From: Variovorax sp037204085
GTDB lineage: Bacteria; Pseudomonadota; Gammaproteobacteria; Burkholderiales; Burkholderiaceae_C
DNA: 64,000 nt
Assembly (NCBI RefSeq): GCF_037204085.1
Contig: NZ_JBBCBW010000015.1
Coordinates: forward strand, 66,678-130,677
Reading direction: 5' to 3'
In this document: in pieces, positions 26,856 through 35,371 of the stretch
How positions within the stretch are numbered: position 1 is the stretch's first letter
How the letters are laid out: the number at the start of each line of letters is the position of its first letter
Made by a program: the position numbers and the translations under genes
The notes under the pieces: generated by a model
Told to the model about the DNA's origin: nothing
Seen by the model: only the letters and a program-made list of their open reading frames with translations
Database searches by the model: none

Positions 26856-27770
26856 ATGCGCAGCAACCGCTCCCATTTCTCCGACCTCCTCTCGCCCGCT
26901 CTGCTGAATCGCCGCCGTGCATTGCTCGGCACGCTGGGCCTGCTGGCGCTGCCTGTTGCAACGCCCGTCCATGCGGCGCCCCCTGCGAAGCCGAAGCAAC
27001 AGCGCTCCGAAATCTGGCCGCATGCGTCTCAGGTGCCCGGCGGCGTGGCGCGCCTTTCGCTCGGCCCAAGTGCCAAGCGTCCGGCCGCCTTTTCAGGCGA
27101 TGTGCCATTGCTCGTGCTGGGCGACGCCATCGAGTGGACGGCGCTCGTGGGCATTCCACTCGCAGCCACGCCGGGCGACGCAAGCATCGTTGTACGCCCC
27201 GACAGCGGTGCAGAAAAACAGATCGCCTACACCGTGGCGCCCAAGCAATACCGCGAGCAACGCCTGACCGTGCCACCGCGCACCGTCGACCTATCGCCTG
27301 AAGACGAGGCACGCTACGAGCGCGAACGCGCGCACCTGGCCGCCGTGATGGCCACGTTCACCGATCTGCGGCCCGATGCCTCGCTGCAGATGCGCATCCC
27401 CGTGCCGGGCCGCCGCTCCAGTTCGTTCGGCCTGCGCCGCGTGTTCAACGGCCAGTCGCGCAATCCGCACAGCGGCATGGACATCGCGGCCGGCACCGGC
27501 ACGCCCGTGCTGGCGCCGCTGCCGGGCCGGGTGATCGATACGGGTGACTACTTCTTCAACGGCGGCACGGTGTGGCTCGACCACGGCGGCGGTCTGCTGA
27601 CGATGTATTGCCACCTGAGCCGCGTCGACGTGAAAGTGGGCGATGTGCTGAAGACTGGCGAGCAGCTTGCGGCTGTGGGCGCCACCGGACGTGTGACGGG
27701 GCCGCATCTGCATTGGTCGGTGATGCTGAACCGCGCGATGGTGGATCCGGCGCTGTTTGTTGCGGCTTGA
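26856..27770 (+). CDS. M23-family metallopeptidase (LytM-type), secreted
   Basis: A 304-residue exported peptidase. The Arg-rich N-terminus with signal segment RRRALLGTLGLLALPVATPVHA suggests a Tat- or Sec-type signal peptide. A periplasmic domain of about 140 residues leads to the LytM domain (about 185-300), with zinc ligands in HSGMDIAAG (H-x3-D) and HLHWSVML (HxH), plus GRVIDTGDYFFNGGTVWLDHGGGL. The complete zinc set suggests an active endopeptidase acting on peptidoglycan cross-links, unlike degenerate LytM activators. It lies 42 bp after the pseudouridine synthase. Confidence 0.9.
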   Translation: MRSNRSHFSDLLSPALLNRRRALLGTLGLLALPVATPVHAAPPAKPKQQRSEIWPHASQVPGGVARLSLGPSAKRPAAFSGDVPLLVLGDAIEWTALVGIPLAATPGDASIVVRPDSGAEKQIAYTVAPKQYREQRLTVPPRTVDLSPEDEARYERERAHLAAVMATFTDLRPDASLQMRIPVPGRRSSSFGLRRVFNGQSRNPHSGMDIAAGTGTPVLAPLPGRVIDTGDYFFNGGTVWLDHGGGLLTMYCHLSRVDVKVGDVLKTGEQLAAVGATGRVTGPHLHWSVMLNRAMVDPALFVAA

Positions 27771-27838
27771 GTACTCACCCTGAGGCCTGAATTCCGCTCT
27801 CCTCATAAACTCGCGCCACTCAAAAGCAGGGGTGGGCA

Positions 27839-28786
27839 ATGGCCAAGCAGACAACAGCCGAGCGACGCCAGGAGCGCGCACGAAAAGAACTGGCGGGCAA
27901 GGGATGGACGGTGATCATCGTCGGAGCCCTGCTGCTGGTGGGACCAAGCTTCATGAAGGGCTCCATCATCGGCACGCTGGGCCCGGCGCTTCGACCAGCG
28001 GGCTGGGCAGCACTGGCTGTTGGCGCGGTGCTGCTGGCGCTGCACTACTTCATCGCCCGGAAAGCGGCACTGCCGGAGCTGAAGCGCACTGCACAACAGC
28101 CGCCGACCGCCAAAGTGGCGCAGCCCACACCACCGCCTTCCAGCGCCGCGCGACGCGAGCCTGCCTTTGCGTCACCCCCTTCGCAACGGATCCACTCTCC
28201 CTCAGAACCCGCGCCACAGCATGCGCAGCAATGGAGCCCAGCCGTACTCGCAGCCATCGAATGGCGCCGCTTCGAGGCCCTGTGCGAAGCCCTCTATGCG
28301 CAAGCAGGATTCACTACGCGCAGCCAATCGCACGGTGCGGACGGCGGCGTCGACATCTGGCTCCAGTCCAAACACAGCGACGTGCCGCGCATCGTTCAAT
28401 GCAAGCACTGGCAAGGCAAAGTGGTGGGGGTGAAGGAGATGCGGGAGTTCTTCGGCGTGATGGCCTCACATCAGCTGAAGAGCGGCACTTACGTGACTAG
28501 CGGAGCTTTCTCTGCCGACGCCAAGGCGTTTGCCAAGGCGAACGGCATCCATGCACAAGATGGCGCCGCCCTGCTCGAATTGATCGGCCAGCGCACGCCC
28601 GAGCAGCAAGCCGCATTGCTTGCCGTGGCCTACGAAGGCGAATATTGGCGGCCTACTTGCGCAAGCTGCGGCACCAAGATGGTCGAAAAGCCGTCGACCA
28701 AGAGCGAAGGCAGCTTCTGGGGCTGCGCCAACTTCCCCAAGTGCCGCGGCAGGACGATTCCGAAGTCGAAAACGTCCGTCGCGTAG
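27839..28786 (+). CDS. Membrane-anchored Mrr-like restriction endonuclease with zinc ribbon
   Basis: A 315-residue protein of three parts. The N-terminus has a basic helix and two membrane segments (about 23-42 and 50-71). A Pro/Ala-rich linker follows (about 75-135). The Mrr-type PD-(D/E)xK nuclease domain (about 138-255) has HGADGGVDIWLQ with D172 and VQCKHW with Q187-x-K189, the expected catalytic set. The C-terminal zinc ribbon has CASCGTKMVEK and CANFPKCRGR, like topoisomerase I ribbons. Membrane-tethered Mrr proteins cut DNA, possibly modified or incoming DNA; targets are unknown. No methyltransferase gene is adjacent, which fits a type IV-like or housekeeping nuclease. Confidence 0.85.
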   Translation: MAKQTTAERRQERARKELAGKGWTVIIVGALLLVGPSFMKGSIIGTLGPALRPAGWAALAVGAVLLALHYFIARKAALPELKRTAQQPPTAKVAQPTPPPSSAARREPAFASPPSQRIHSPSEPAPQHAQQWSPAVLAAIEWRRFEALCEALYAQAGFTTRSQSHGADGGVDIWLQSKHSDVPRIVQCKHWQGKVVGVKEMREFFGVMASHQLKSGTYVTSGAFSADAKAFAKANGIHAQDGAALLELIGQRTPEQQAALLAVAYEGEYWRPTCASCGTKMVEKPSTKSEGSFWGCANFPKCRGRTIPKSKTSVA

Positions 28787-28803
28787 CCGATCTCAAATCG
28801 GCT
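28785..28803. terminator. Hairpin between convergent stop codons
   Basis: AGCCGAT (28785-28791), a CTCAA loop and ATCGGCT (28797-28803) form a 7-bp stem spanning the stop codons of the convergent Mrr-like gene and the M14-type gene. There is no T run on either side, so terminator function is only possible. Confidence 0.35.
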
Positions 28804-29728
28804 TCGTCAGATACACCGCCTCGCGCCCCACGATCACGTGCTGCGCGGGCATGAAGATCGTGCACTCATCGCATGGCGCGCGAATTTCGTCCGGGCCATT
28901 GGTCGCAATCAGCTCGCCCTTGGCAAAGGTCTCGAAGCCGATCAGCGGGCGCACAAACGCAAACTCTTCCGACTTGATGATGTGCGTCTGCAGCAGCTCG
29001 AAGCGGCGCTGCGGGCCGGGCGCGGGCGCAGCCGGGTCTTTGTCGATGAGGCCGAAGTGCGCCAGAAAGTCGAGCGAGATGGCGGTAGCCAGCTCTGACG
29101 CGGAGCGCAGGAAGTGCTGGCCGCATTCGGCGACCAGCGCCACGCCCTTGCCATCGGGCTGGCCGTGGCGGCCATGCTGGATCAGCGGCGTGCCGGAGCC
29201 CAGGCCATCGGGCATGACAAGGTGCACCGGGGGGCGGCCGAGAGCCATCGCCGCTTGGGCGTTGCGCTCATAAGCCGGGTACACCCAGAACGGAACCACA
29301 GGCTGGCTGGTGGAGTGAATGTCCAGGATGTGGTCGGCCGCGCTCACCACCGGGCGCAGCACGCGGGCGCGGCGCAGCTCGGGACTGTCTTCAGGCCCGT
29401 CGAGCCATTCGGGCGACCAGATGCGGTTGAGGTTATGCACCAGCTGGCGGCTGTCGGAAGGCAGCGCCTCGTTGAACGACTCGTACGCCTCCACGTTGGC
29501 AAAGCTCACGGTGAGCGTGCCGATCTTGGGGCGCACGTTGGTGTCGAGCAGGTGCGTGGCGGCGGTCATGCCGCAGATTTCGTTGCCGTGCGTGAGCGCG
29601 TTGATCAGCACGTGCGGCCCGGGCTTTCCGGATTCGAAGCGGTGCACGTAGTCGATGCCGATGTTGCCCTTGCGGTAGGCGGAGATGTCGCGGGGGAGGA
29701 CTTCGAAGGCGGGGGGCGTTTGGGTCAT
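28793..29728 (-). CDS. Succinylglutamate desuccinylase/aspartoacylase family protein (M14-type)
   Basis: A 311-residue zinc carboxypeptidase-fold amidohydrolase. Zinc ligands are visible as H and E in NALTHGNEICG, the second histidine in ILDIHSTSQP, and the catalytic glutamate in VALVAECGQH. Relatives remove acyl groups from N-acyl amino acids (AstE on N-succinylglutamate, aspartoacylase on N-acetylaspartate). No arginine succinyltransferase pathway genes lie nearby, so it is not assigned to AST. It stands alone, convergent with the Mrr-like gene and 6 bp from it, and divergent from the Fic gene. Confidence 0.85.
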   Translation of the reverse strand: MTQTPPAFEVLPRDISAYRKGNIGIDYVHRFESGKPGPHVLINALTHGNEICGMTAATHLLDTNVRPKIGTLTVSFANVEAYESFNEALPSDSRQLVHNLNRIWSPEWLDGPEDSPELRRARVLRPVVSAADHILDIHSTSQPVVPFWVYPAYERNAQAAMALGRPPVHLVMPDGLGSGTPLIQHGRHGQPDGKGVALVAECGQHFLRSASELATAISLDFLAHFGLIDKDPAAPAPGPQRRFELLQTHIIKSEEFAFVRPLIGFETFAKGELIATNGPDEIRAPCDECTIFMPAQHVIVGREAVYLTKPI

Positions 29729-29817
29729 TGGCTGTGGCTGTATTGAGCGGACGGTCCGCCGAGTTTGCTACAGGTGACAGTTCTGTGTGTTCTGCGCCTC
29801 AAGCAGTCATCGTGCGC

Positions 29818-29870
29818 CGCAAATTCATATTTGCGAATCATTTTTTGAGCCGAATCATCTAAAATTCGGC
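29818..29870. promoter_or_regulatory. Nested palindromes upstream of the fic gene
   Basis: CGCAAAT-TCAT-ATTTGCG (29818-29835) is a perfect dyad, and GCCGAAT (29849-29855) with ATTCGGC (29864-29870) is a second one ending two bases before the start codon. A direct repeat CGAATCAT (29834-29841 and 29851-29858) overlaps both. Autoregulation by the winged helix of the Fic protein is a reasonable inference. Confidence 0.5.
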
Positions 29871-29872
29871 AC

Positions 29873-31054
29873 ATGGCCGCGTCCGCCCCCCTCTACACCT
29901 GGCAGCAGCCCGATTGGCCGCAACTGCGTTACGACGCTGCCGCCGCGAGCCCCGCGCTTCTGCGCGCGCGCGAGCTCAAGGGTGAAGTGAGCGGCATGGC
30001 GCGTGCCATCGGGCTGGAAGGCCTGGTCGAAGCCGAGCAGGAGTTATGGATGCAGGAGGCCGTGGCCACCGCAGCCATCGAAGGCGAGCGGCTCGAGCTT
30101 GCAGCAGTGCGCTCCTCGGTGATGCGGCGCCTGGGCACCGGCGACGACACGGGCCCGACCGACCGGCATGTCGATGGTTTGGTCGAGGTCATTTACGACG
30201 CAACGACTAATTTCGACCAGCCGCTCGATGCAGACCGGCTGTGCCGCTGGCAATCGGCGCTCTTTCCCGGGGGCACCACGGGCATTCGGCGCATTGCCGT
30301 CGGCCGCTATCGGGACCACGCGGATCCCATGCAGATCGTGAGCGGCCTGCCGGGCAGAGAGGTCGTGCACTACACGGCGCCACCCTCCTCCTCCGTCGCT
30401 CGGGAGATGGACGCCTTTCTCGCGTGGTTCGCGCAGACACAGCGCGCCGGAATGGACGGCATCGCGCGCGCTGCCATTGCTCATCTGTGGTTCGAAACCA
30501 TCCACCCGTTCGAAGACGGCAACGGCCGCGTCGGCCGCGCAGTGGCCGACATGGCGCTGGCACAAGACACGGGTGCGTCGACGCGCCTTTTCAGTCTCTC
30601 GAGGCAACTGCTTGTCGACCGCAAGGGCTACTACGACGCGCTGTCCAAAGGCCAGTCCGGCGGCATGGACGTGACCGCCTTCGTGCAATGGTTTGCGCAG
30701 GCCTTTGGGCAGGCATGCATCGCTTCGAGCCAAGTGATCCAGTCTTCGCTGGAACGCTCGCGCTTCTGGTCCAGGCATGCGCGGTATGCACTCAACGAGC
30801 GGCAGCGGCTGCTGTTGTGCCGGTTGCTCGAAGCCGGCGACGGCGGCTTTCTCGGCGGACTCAATGTCGAGAAATATCTGAAGATGGTGCGTGTCTCGAA
30901 GGCAACGGCTACGCGCGATCTTTCGGACCTGGTGCGCAACGGCATGCTTCATACGGTGGGCCAAGGAAAGGCCCTGCGCTACTACGTGACCGTACCCGGA
31001 TGGACGCACGGTGTTGCGGACGACTCCGGCCTGCAAGGCGGGGCCGCCGCCTGA
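29873..31054 (+). CDS. Fic-domain protein with inhibitory motif and C-terminal winged helix
   Basis: A 393-residue class II Fic protein. The N-terminal DUF4172-like part has the inhibitory helix motif TAAIEG (T66...E70-G71), fitting S/T-x-x-x-E-G/N that blocks ATP orientation. The catalytic motif HPFEDGNGRVGR starts at H211 and is complete, so AMP transfer to a target hydroxyl is expected once inhibition is relieved. The C-terminal 110 residues form a winged helix (VSKATATRDLSDLVRNGMLH). This architecture is widespread, and some members are thought to regulate their own operon. No antitoxin gene is adjacent, as expected with a built-in inhibitor. Targets unknown. Confidence 0.9.
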   Translation: MAASAPLYTWQQPDWPQLRYDAAAASPALLRARELKGEVSGMARAIGLEGLVEAEQELWMQEAVATAAIEGERLELAAVRSSVMRRLGTGDDTGPTDRHVDGLVEVIYDATTNFDQPLDADRLCRWQSALFPGGTTGIRRIAVGRYRDHADPMQIVSGLPGREVVHYTAPPSSSVAREMDAFLAWFAQTQRAGMDGIARAAIAHLWFETIHPFEDGNGRVGRAVADMALAQDTGASTRLFSLSRQLLVDRKGYYDALSKGQSGGMDVTAFVQWFAQAFGQACIASSQVIQSSLERSRFWSRHARYALNERQRLLLCRLLEAGDGGFLGGLNVEKYLKMVRVSKATATRDLSDLVRNGMLHTVGQGKALRYYVTVPGWTHGVADDSGLQGGAAA

Positions 31055-31091
31055 GCTCACTCGCGCCGCATCGTTGCTGCGCCCCCTCCGC

Positions 31092-32294
31092 TTACCAATT
31101 CACCTCACGCTCCGGCGTAGCCGAAATGTGGTGAATCGACAGGTCCGCCCCGTCGTATTCCTCTTCCTGCGTGAGGCGCAGGCCCATGGCGGCCTTGAGC
31201 ACGCCGTACACCGCCGCTCCCGCTAGTGCAGCCCACGCCACGCCCATAAGGGTGCCGATGAGCTGCGCCCACACGTTCACCCCGCCGATGCCGCCCAGCG
31301 CCTGCGTGCCGAAGATGCCGGCCGCGATGCCGCCCCAGGTGCCGCACAGGCCGTGCAGCGGCCATACGCCGAGCACGTCGTCGATCTTCCATTTGTTCTG
31401 CGTGAGGGTGAACATGAAGACGAAGATGCCGCCGGCCACGCCACCCACCACCAGCGCACCCAGCGGATGCATCAGGTCGGAGCCGGCGCACACGGCCACC
31501 AGCCCGGCGAGCGGGCCGTTGTACACAAAGCCGGGGTCGTTCTTGCCCATGGCCAGCGCCACCAGCGTGCCGCCCACCATGGCCATGAGCGAATTGACGG
31601 CGACCAGGCCGGAGATCTTGTCGATGGTCTGCGCGCTCATCACGTTGAAGCCGAACCAGCCCGCGCACAGGATCCACGCGCCGAGCGCCAGAAAAGGAAT
31701 GTTCGAGGGCGGATGCGCGCTCAGCGAGCCGTCGCCGCGGTAGCGGTTGCGGCGCGCTCCCAGCAGCAGCACGGCCGGCAACGCGAGCCAGCCGCCGACC
31801 GCGTGCACCACCACCGATCCCGCGAAGTCATGAAACTCGTGGCCGGTGGCCGAGGCAATCCACTCCTGGATGCCGAAGGCCTTGTTCCACGCAATGCCCT
31901 CGTACAGCGGATAGACCAAGCCGACGATGACCGCCGTAGCGATGAGTTGCGGCCAGAACTTGGCGCGCTCGGCGATGCCGCCCGAAATAATGGCCGGAAT
32001 GGCCGCGGCAAAGGTCAGCATAAAGAAGAACTTCACCAGCTCGTAGCCGCTCTTGGCCGCCAACTCGGTCGCGCCCACGAAGAAGTGAGTGCCATAGGCC
32101 ACGCCATAGCCGACCAGGAAGTACACGACGGTCGAGACCGAGAAGTCGACCAGGATCTTGACCAGCGCATTGACCTGGTTCTTCTTGCGCACGGTGCCCA
32201 GTTCCAGAAAGGCAAAGCCGGCATGCATGGCAAAGACCATGATGGCGCCGAGAAGGATGAACAGCGCATCTGCGCCCTGTTTGAGTGCGTCCAT
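31092..32294 (-). CDS. amt: Ammonium transporter, Amt family
   Basis: A 400-residue channel with 11 membrane helices. The twin pore histidines are kept, one in GSVVVHAVGG and one in WPLHGLCGTWGG. Other Amt landmarks are GAIMVFAMHAGFAFLELGTVRKKN, AERAKFW and FGFNVMSAQTIDKISG. It lacks the cleavable signal peptide of E. coli AmtB and starts directly with helix 1. The tail EEEYDGADLSIHHISATP resembles the cytoplasmic end that contacts GlnK. No glnK lies beside it. The ATG at 32294 fits the family N-terminus, and a sigma-54-type promoter lies about 73 bp upstream, consistent with nitrogen control. Confidence 0.93.
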   Translation of the reverse strand: MDALKQGADALFILLGAIMVFAMHAGFAFLELGTVRKKNQVNALVKILVDFSVSTVVYFLVGYGVAYGTHFFVGATELAAKSGYELVKFFFMLTFAAAIPAIISGGIAERAKFWPQLIATAVIVGLVYPLYEGIAWNKAFGIQEWIASATGHEFHDFAGSVVVHAVGGWLALPAVLLLGARRNRYRGDGSLSAHPPSNIPFLALGAWILCAGWFGFNVMSAQTIDKISGLVAVNSLMAMVGGTLVALAMGKNDPGFVYNGPLAGLVAVCAGSDLMHPLGALVVGGVAGGIFVFMFTLTQNKWKIDDVLGVWPLHGLCGTWGGIAAGIFGTQALGGIGGVNVWAQLIGTLMGVAWAALAGAAVYGVLKAAMGLRLTQEEEYDGADLSIHHISATPEREVNW

Positions 32295-32366
32295 GGGAGC
32301 TTCTTGCAGTTTTTGGTTTGAATTGGTGCATCGCACCCGAATCGCTCGGGGCAGCGCCGCAAGGAA

Positions 32367-32380
32367 GCAAAAATGGTGCC
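32367..32380 (-). promoter_or_regulatory. Sigma-54 (-24/-12) promoter for the ammonium transporter
   Basis: On the minus strand the sequence reads GGCACCATTTTTGC: the invariant GG and GC are separated by exactly 10 bases and embedded in GGCAC-N5-TTGC. Start of transcription would be near 32355, about 60 bases before the ATG. An NtrC-like half-site TGCGCACCAT lies at 32394-32403, but no full NtrC dyad is seen. Confidence 0.65.
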
Positions 32381-32482
32381 TAAAGGCTCTTTCATGGTGC
32401 GCATCGCCGGGAAATGAGCGTTCTCAGTGCAGGCGCCGCACCGGAACAGGACGCGCGAAGAGGCGCCCCCTCGTCAGCTTCG

Positions 32483-33382
32483 TCAGCTCAGGCCCGCGCG
32501 CAGCGCATCGCGATAGCGCCGGCTGCACGGCACGGTGGAACCATCGTGCATGTGCAGCCGGGCGTCGCCGCCGTCGAGCGGCTCTATCTCCTTGATGCGC
32601 CCCAGGTTGACCGCGTGGCTGCGGTGCACGCGCACGAACCGGGCGGGGTCGAGCTGGGTCAAAAAGTCGGTGAGCGTGGCGCGCAGCAGGTAGTCGTGGC
32701 CGTTGACGTGCAGGCCGACATAGTTGCCTTCGGCCTGGAGCCAATCGATGTCGCCGGCGGCAATCAGGAATTCGCGCCGCAGCTTGCGCACCAGAAAGCG
32801 CTCGGGCCGCGAGGGCTGCGCAGGCGGCGCCGGTTGATGCACGTCAGGCTCGGCGGGCGCCGCCTCGGGCGGGTCGAGCACGCGCGCCTCGCCCTGCAGC
32901 CGCAGCATGAAGACGCCGTAGACCCAGATGCCGAACACCATCGACAGATAGGCGCGCACGTCCTTCAGGTATTCGTAGCCCCAGCGCCCGGTCCAGCTCG
33001 CGAAGTCGTAGCGCTCGCCCATGGCCGAATAGACCATGGCTCGCAGCGCGAACATCGCGGCCACGTGCACCAGGCTGAAGACAACGCTGGCGGCCAGGTG
33101 CCAGGCCAGGTAACGCAGCAGATGCGTGCGCGCGAGCGGCGACAGCCCGCGCTGGACGGCGACCACCGCCGGCACCATCGCCAGCAACACCAGGTGGCTG
33201 GACACCTCCCAGGTCACGATTTCCCAGGCGGCGCGCGGCACCGCTCGGTCGCGCGCATCGATCAGCGCCACGGTGGTGTTGAACACCGCCTGCAGCGCCA
33301 TGAAGACGACCCAGAAGCCCACTTCCACCCAGCGGCGGATGGGCTCGTAGCGCTCGTACAGGTTCTTTCGGGAATCTCCCAT
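32483..33382 (-). CDS. Membrane-bound LytTR transcriptional regulator
   Basis: A 299-residue protein with four membrane helices (about 15-165: WVEVGFWVVFMALQAVF, VSSHLVLLAMVPAVVAV, YLAWHLAASVVFSLVHV and YLSMVFGIWVYGVFMLRL). A Pro-rich linker follows (about 170-205), then a C-terminal LytTR DNA-binding domain (about 208-299), with DIDWLQAEGNYVGLHV, LTDFLTQLDPARFVRVHRSHAVNL and VPCSRRYRDAL. It has no receiver domain, so it is a one-component membrane sensor-regulator. ATG 33382 (MGDSRKN) is chosen over 33442. It is divergent from an acyltransferase gene; LytTR proteins often control neighbouring envelope genes, but no target is proven. Confidence 0.88.
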   Translation of the reverse strand: MGDSRKNLYERYEPIRRWVEVGFWVVFMALQAVFNTTVALIDARDRAVPRAAWEIVTWEVSSHLVLLAMVPAVVAVQRGLSPLARTHLLRYLAWHLAASVVFSLVHVAAMFALRAMVYSAMGERYDFASWTGRWGYEYLKDVRAYLSMVFGIWVYGVFMLRLQGEARVLDPPEAAPAEPDVHQPAPPAQPSRPERFLVRKLRREFLIAAGDIDWLQAEGNYVGLHVNGHDYLLRATLTDFLTQLDPARFVRVHRSHAVNLGRIKEIEPLDGGDARLHMHDGSTVPCSRRYRDALRAGLS

Positions 33383-33546
33383 GCCCGGGATTCTCGCGAC
33401 GATCCGCGCGCCCGGCGGGCGAATTTCGTCCCTGATGGGCACCGCTCGTCACAAACAGGGGGCGATCCGTCCCTTGGGCGCGCCGCGGGCGGCGGCCGGG
33501 CACGACCATCGCGGCTTCTCGCAAGCGCTTTCAATGAGGAGCCCCG

Positions 33547-34803
33547 ATGCCTGCATCTCCTGCATCTCCTGCATCCCCCGCCCCGCCCGACCGCCGGCAC
33601 GACATCGATGCGCTGCGCGCACTGGCCTTTCTGCTCGTCATCCTGTACCACGTGGCGATGTACTACGTGGCCGACTGGCCCTGGCACCTGAAGAGCCCGC
33701 ATGCGGCCGAATGGCTGCAGTGGCCGATGCGCGTGCTCAACCTCTGGCGCATGGACCTGGTGTTCCTGATCTCGGGCGTGTCGCTGGGTTTTTTGAGCCG
33801 CAATCAAGGCACCTGGCAGTTGCTGCGCAGCCGCGGCGCCCGGTTACTGCTGCCGCTGGTCTTCGGGATGGCGGTGATCGTGCCCTACCAGGCCTATGCC
33901 GAAGGCGTGGCCAACGGACTGGTGGCGCCGGGCTTTGGCGCCTTCTTGCTGCGCTACCTGCCCATGAACGACCCATGGCCGAAGCAGGCGTTCGCCGGCG
34001 CGGAGTTCGGCATTACCTGGAACCATCTTTGGTACCTGCCCTACCTGTTCACGTACACGGCGCTCATCGCGCTGACGCTGCCGGTGTGGCGCTCGCGCGC
34101 GGGCCAGTGGATGCGGCGCAGCTTCAACGCGCTGCGCGGCTGGAGGCTGCTGTGGCTGCCGGCGCTTCCGCTACTAGTCTGGACGATGCTGCTGGCCCGG
34201 CACTTTCCGCCGACGCACAACCTGGTTCGTGACTTCTACCTGCACAGCATCTTCTTCACCGTCTTTTTGTACGGCTACTGGATGGGCGCGGACACCGGCG
34301 TGTGGCGCGAGCTGGCGCGCTTGCGCCGCATGTCGCTTGCGCTGGCCGCGGCGGCGATTGCGGCGTTCATCGTGCTGCGGCTCGGCGCGAAGGGCCCGCC
34401 TTCGGGCGTGCTGATGGACACGCTGCGCATGCTCTACCTGTGGCTGGCGGTCGCCACCATCCTGGGCCACGGCCACCGCTACCTGAACAGGCCCTGGAGG
34501 TGGCTGCGCTGGGCCAACGAGTCGGTGTACCCGTGGTACGTGCTGCACCAGACGCTGATCATCGCGGGCATTGCGCTGCTGGCACCGCTCGCGCTGGGGC
34601 CGGTGCTGGAACCGATGTTGCTGGTTGTGCTCACCATCGCCGGCTGCTGGCTGCTCACCGACGGGATGATTCGCCGCTTCACCTGGCTGCGGCCGCTGTT
34701 CGGGCTCAAGCCCCGGCGCATCGGTGGCAAGACGGAAATCACTTCACCGGCAGAGCCCCTTCCACCGGAACCAGGATGGCGCTCCCGGTCGCCACGAGCT
34801 TGA
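33547..34803 (+). CDS. Membrane acyltransferase, acyltransferase-3/OpgC-like
   Basis: A 418-residue integral membrane protein of the acyltransferase-3 family. Helix 1 has the family motif RHDIDALRALAFLLVILYHVAMYY, with the catalytic-type histidine, and DLVFLISGVSLGF follows; about ten hydrophobic helices run to residue 375. The closest functional parallel is OpgC (MdoC), which succinylates periplasmic glucans, or surface-polysaccharide O-acyltransferases. The N-terminus has a short SPA repeat (PASPASPASPAPP). The last 65 bases overlap the convergent thioesterase gene. The divergent membrane LytTR gene is a candidate regulator. Confidence 0.87.
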   Translation: MPASPASPASPAPPDRRHDIDALRALAFLLVILYHVAMYYVADWPWHLKSPHAAEWLQWPMRVLNLWRMDLVFLISGVSLGFLSRNQGTWQLLRSRGARLLLPLVFGMAVIVPYQAYAEGVANGLVAPGFGAFLLRYLPMNDPWPKQAFAGAEFGITWNHLWYLPYLFTYTALIALTLPVWRSRAGQWMRRSFNALRGWRLLWLPALPLLVWTMLLARHFPPTHNLVRDFYLHSIFFTVFLYGYWMGADTGVWRELARLRRMSLALAAAAIAAFIVLRLGAKGPPSGVLMDTLRMLYLWLAVATILGHGHRYLNRPWRWLRWANESVYPWYVLHQTLIIAGIALLAPLALGPVLEPMLLVVLTIAGCWLLTDGMIRRFTWLRPLFGLKPRRIGGKTEITSPAEPLPPEPGWRSRSPRA

Positions 34804-35158
34804 GGCTGTCGCCCTCGCCCTGGCCATAGAGTTCGGCGGTGGTGAACACCTGCTTGCGGCCTGCCTTCACCACCCTGCCCCGCGCAATGAAGGCGCGGCC
34901 CAGCGCGGGCGAGAGGCAGTTCACCGAAAAGTGCGAGGCCAGCACCCGGCCCGCCACGGTGGACGCCGCAAAGCCGCAGGCCGTGTCGAGCATTGCGCCG
35001 ATGAGCCCCGCATGCAGAAACCCGGAGTACTGGCCCATGTCCTCCTCGCGCCACTCCATGCGCAGTTCGGCTTCGCCCCCGGCGGCGCGGGTCACTTCGA
35101 AGCCTGCCCAGCGATTGAAGGCAGCGGTCTTGTTGATGGCCTGGATGGTGTCGAGCAT
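34739..35158 (-). CDS. PaaI-family hotdog thioesterase
   Basis: A 139-residue hotdog-fold acyl-CoA thioesterase. Family features are FLHAGLIGAMLDTACGFAA, matching the HGG-type catalytic segment (H-A-G-x-x-x-x-x-x-D), and VASHFSVNCLSPALG followed by ARGRVVKAGRKQVFTTAELYG. These enzymes hydrolyse aryl- or fatty acyl-CoA. No phenylacetate genes are adjacent, so substrate is open. The 3' end overlaps the convergent acyltransferase by 65 bp. Upstream, 213 bp separates it from the divergent DUF4139 gene; a dyad ACCGGG-CTTAAC-CCCGGT sits there at 35304-35321. Confidence 0.88.
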   Translation of the reverse strand: MLDTIQAINKTAAFNRWAGFEVTRAAGGEAELRMEWREEDMGQYSGFLHAGLIGAMLDTACGFAASTVAGRVLASHFSVNCLSPALGRAFIARGRVVKAGRKQVFTTAELYGQGEGDSLKLVATGSAILVPVEGALPVK

Positions 35159-35371
35159 GGCGGTCTTTCAAAAAGAAAGGATGGAGCGTCGAAGACGATG
35201 AAAGATACGGAGAGCCACTCTACGAAGCGGCTCCGCCGGGCGCCGTCACGCGGGCGACCCGCATGGGCGGGACAGTTGCCTTGGCGACATCGCACTTTTT
35301 TTCACCGGGCTTAACCCCGGTCGCCGAGCCCCGCCGTATGAGTGGAGGAACGATCCACTACCGAGGCTCCG

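Noticed and set aside
35304..35321. ACCGGG-CTTAAC-CCCGGT as a terminator upstream of the DUF4139 gene
   Set aside because: T residues lie before, not after, the stem, and the flanking genes diverge; it was only mentioned as a dyad.
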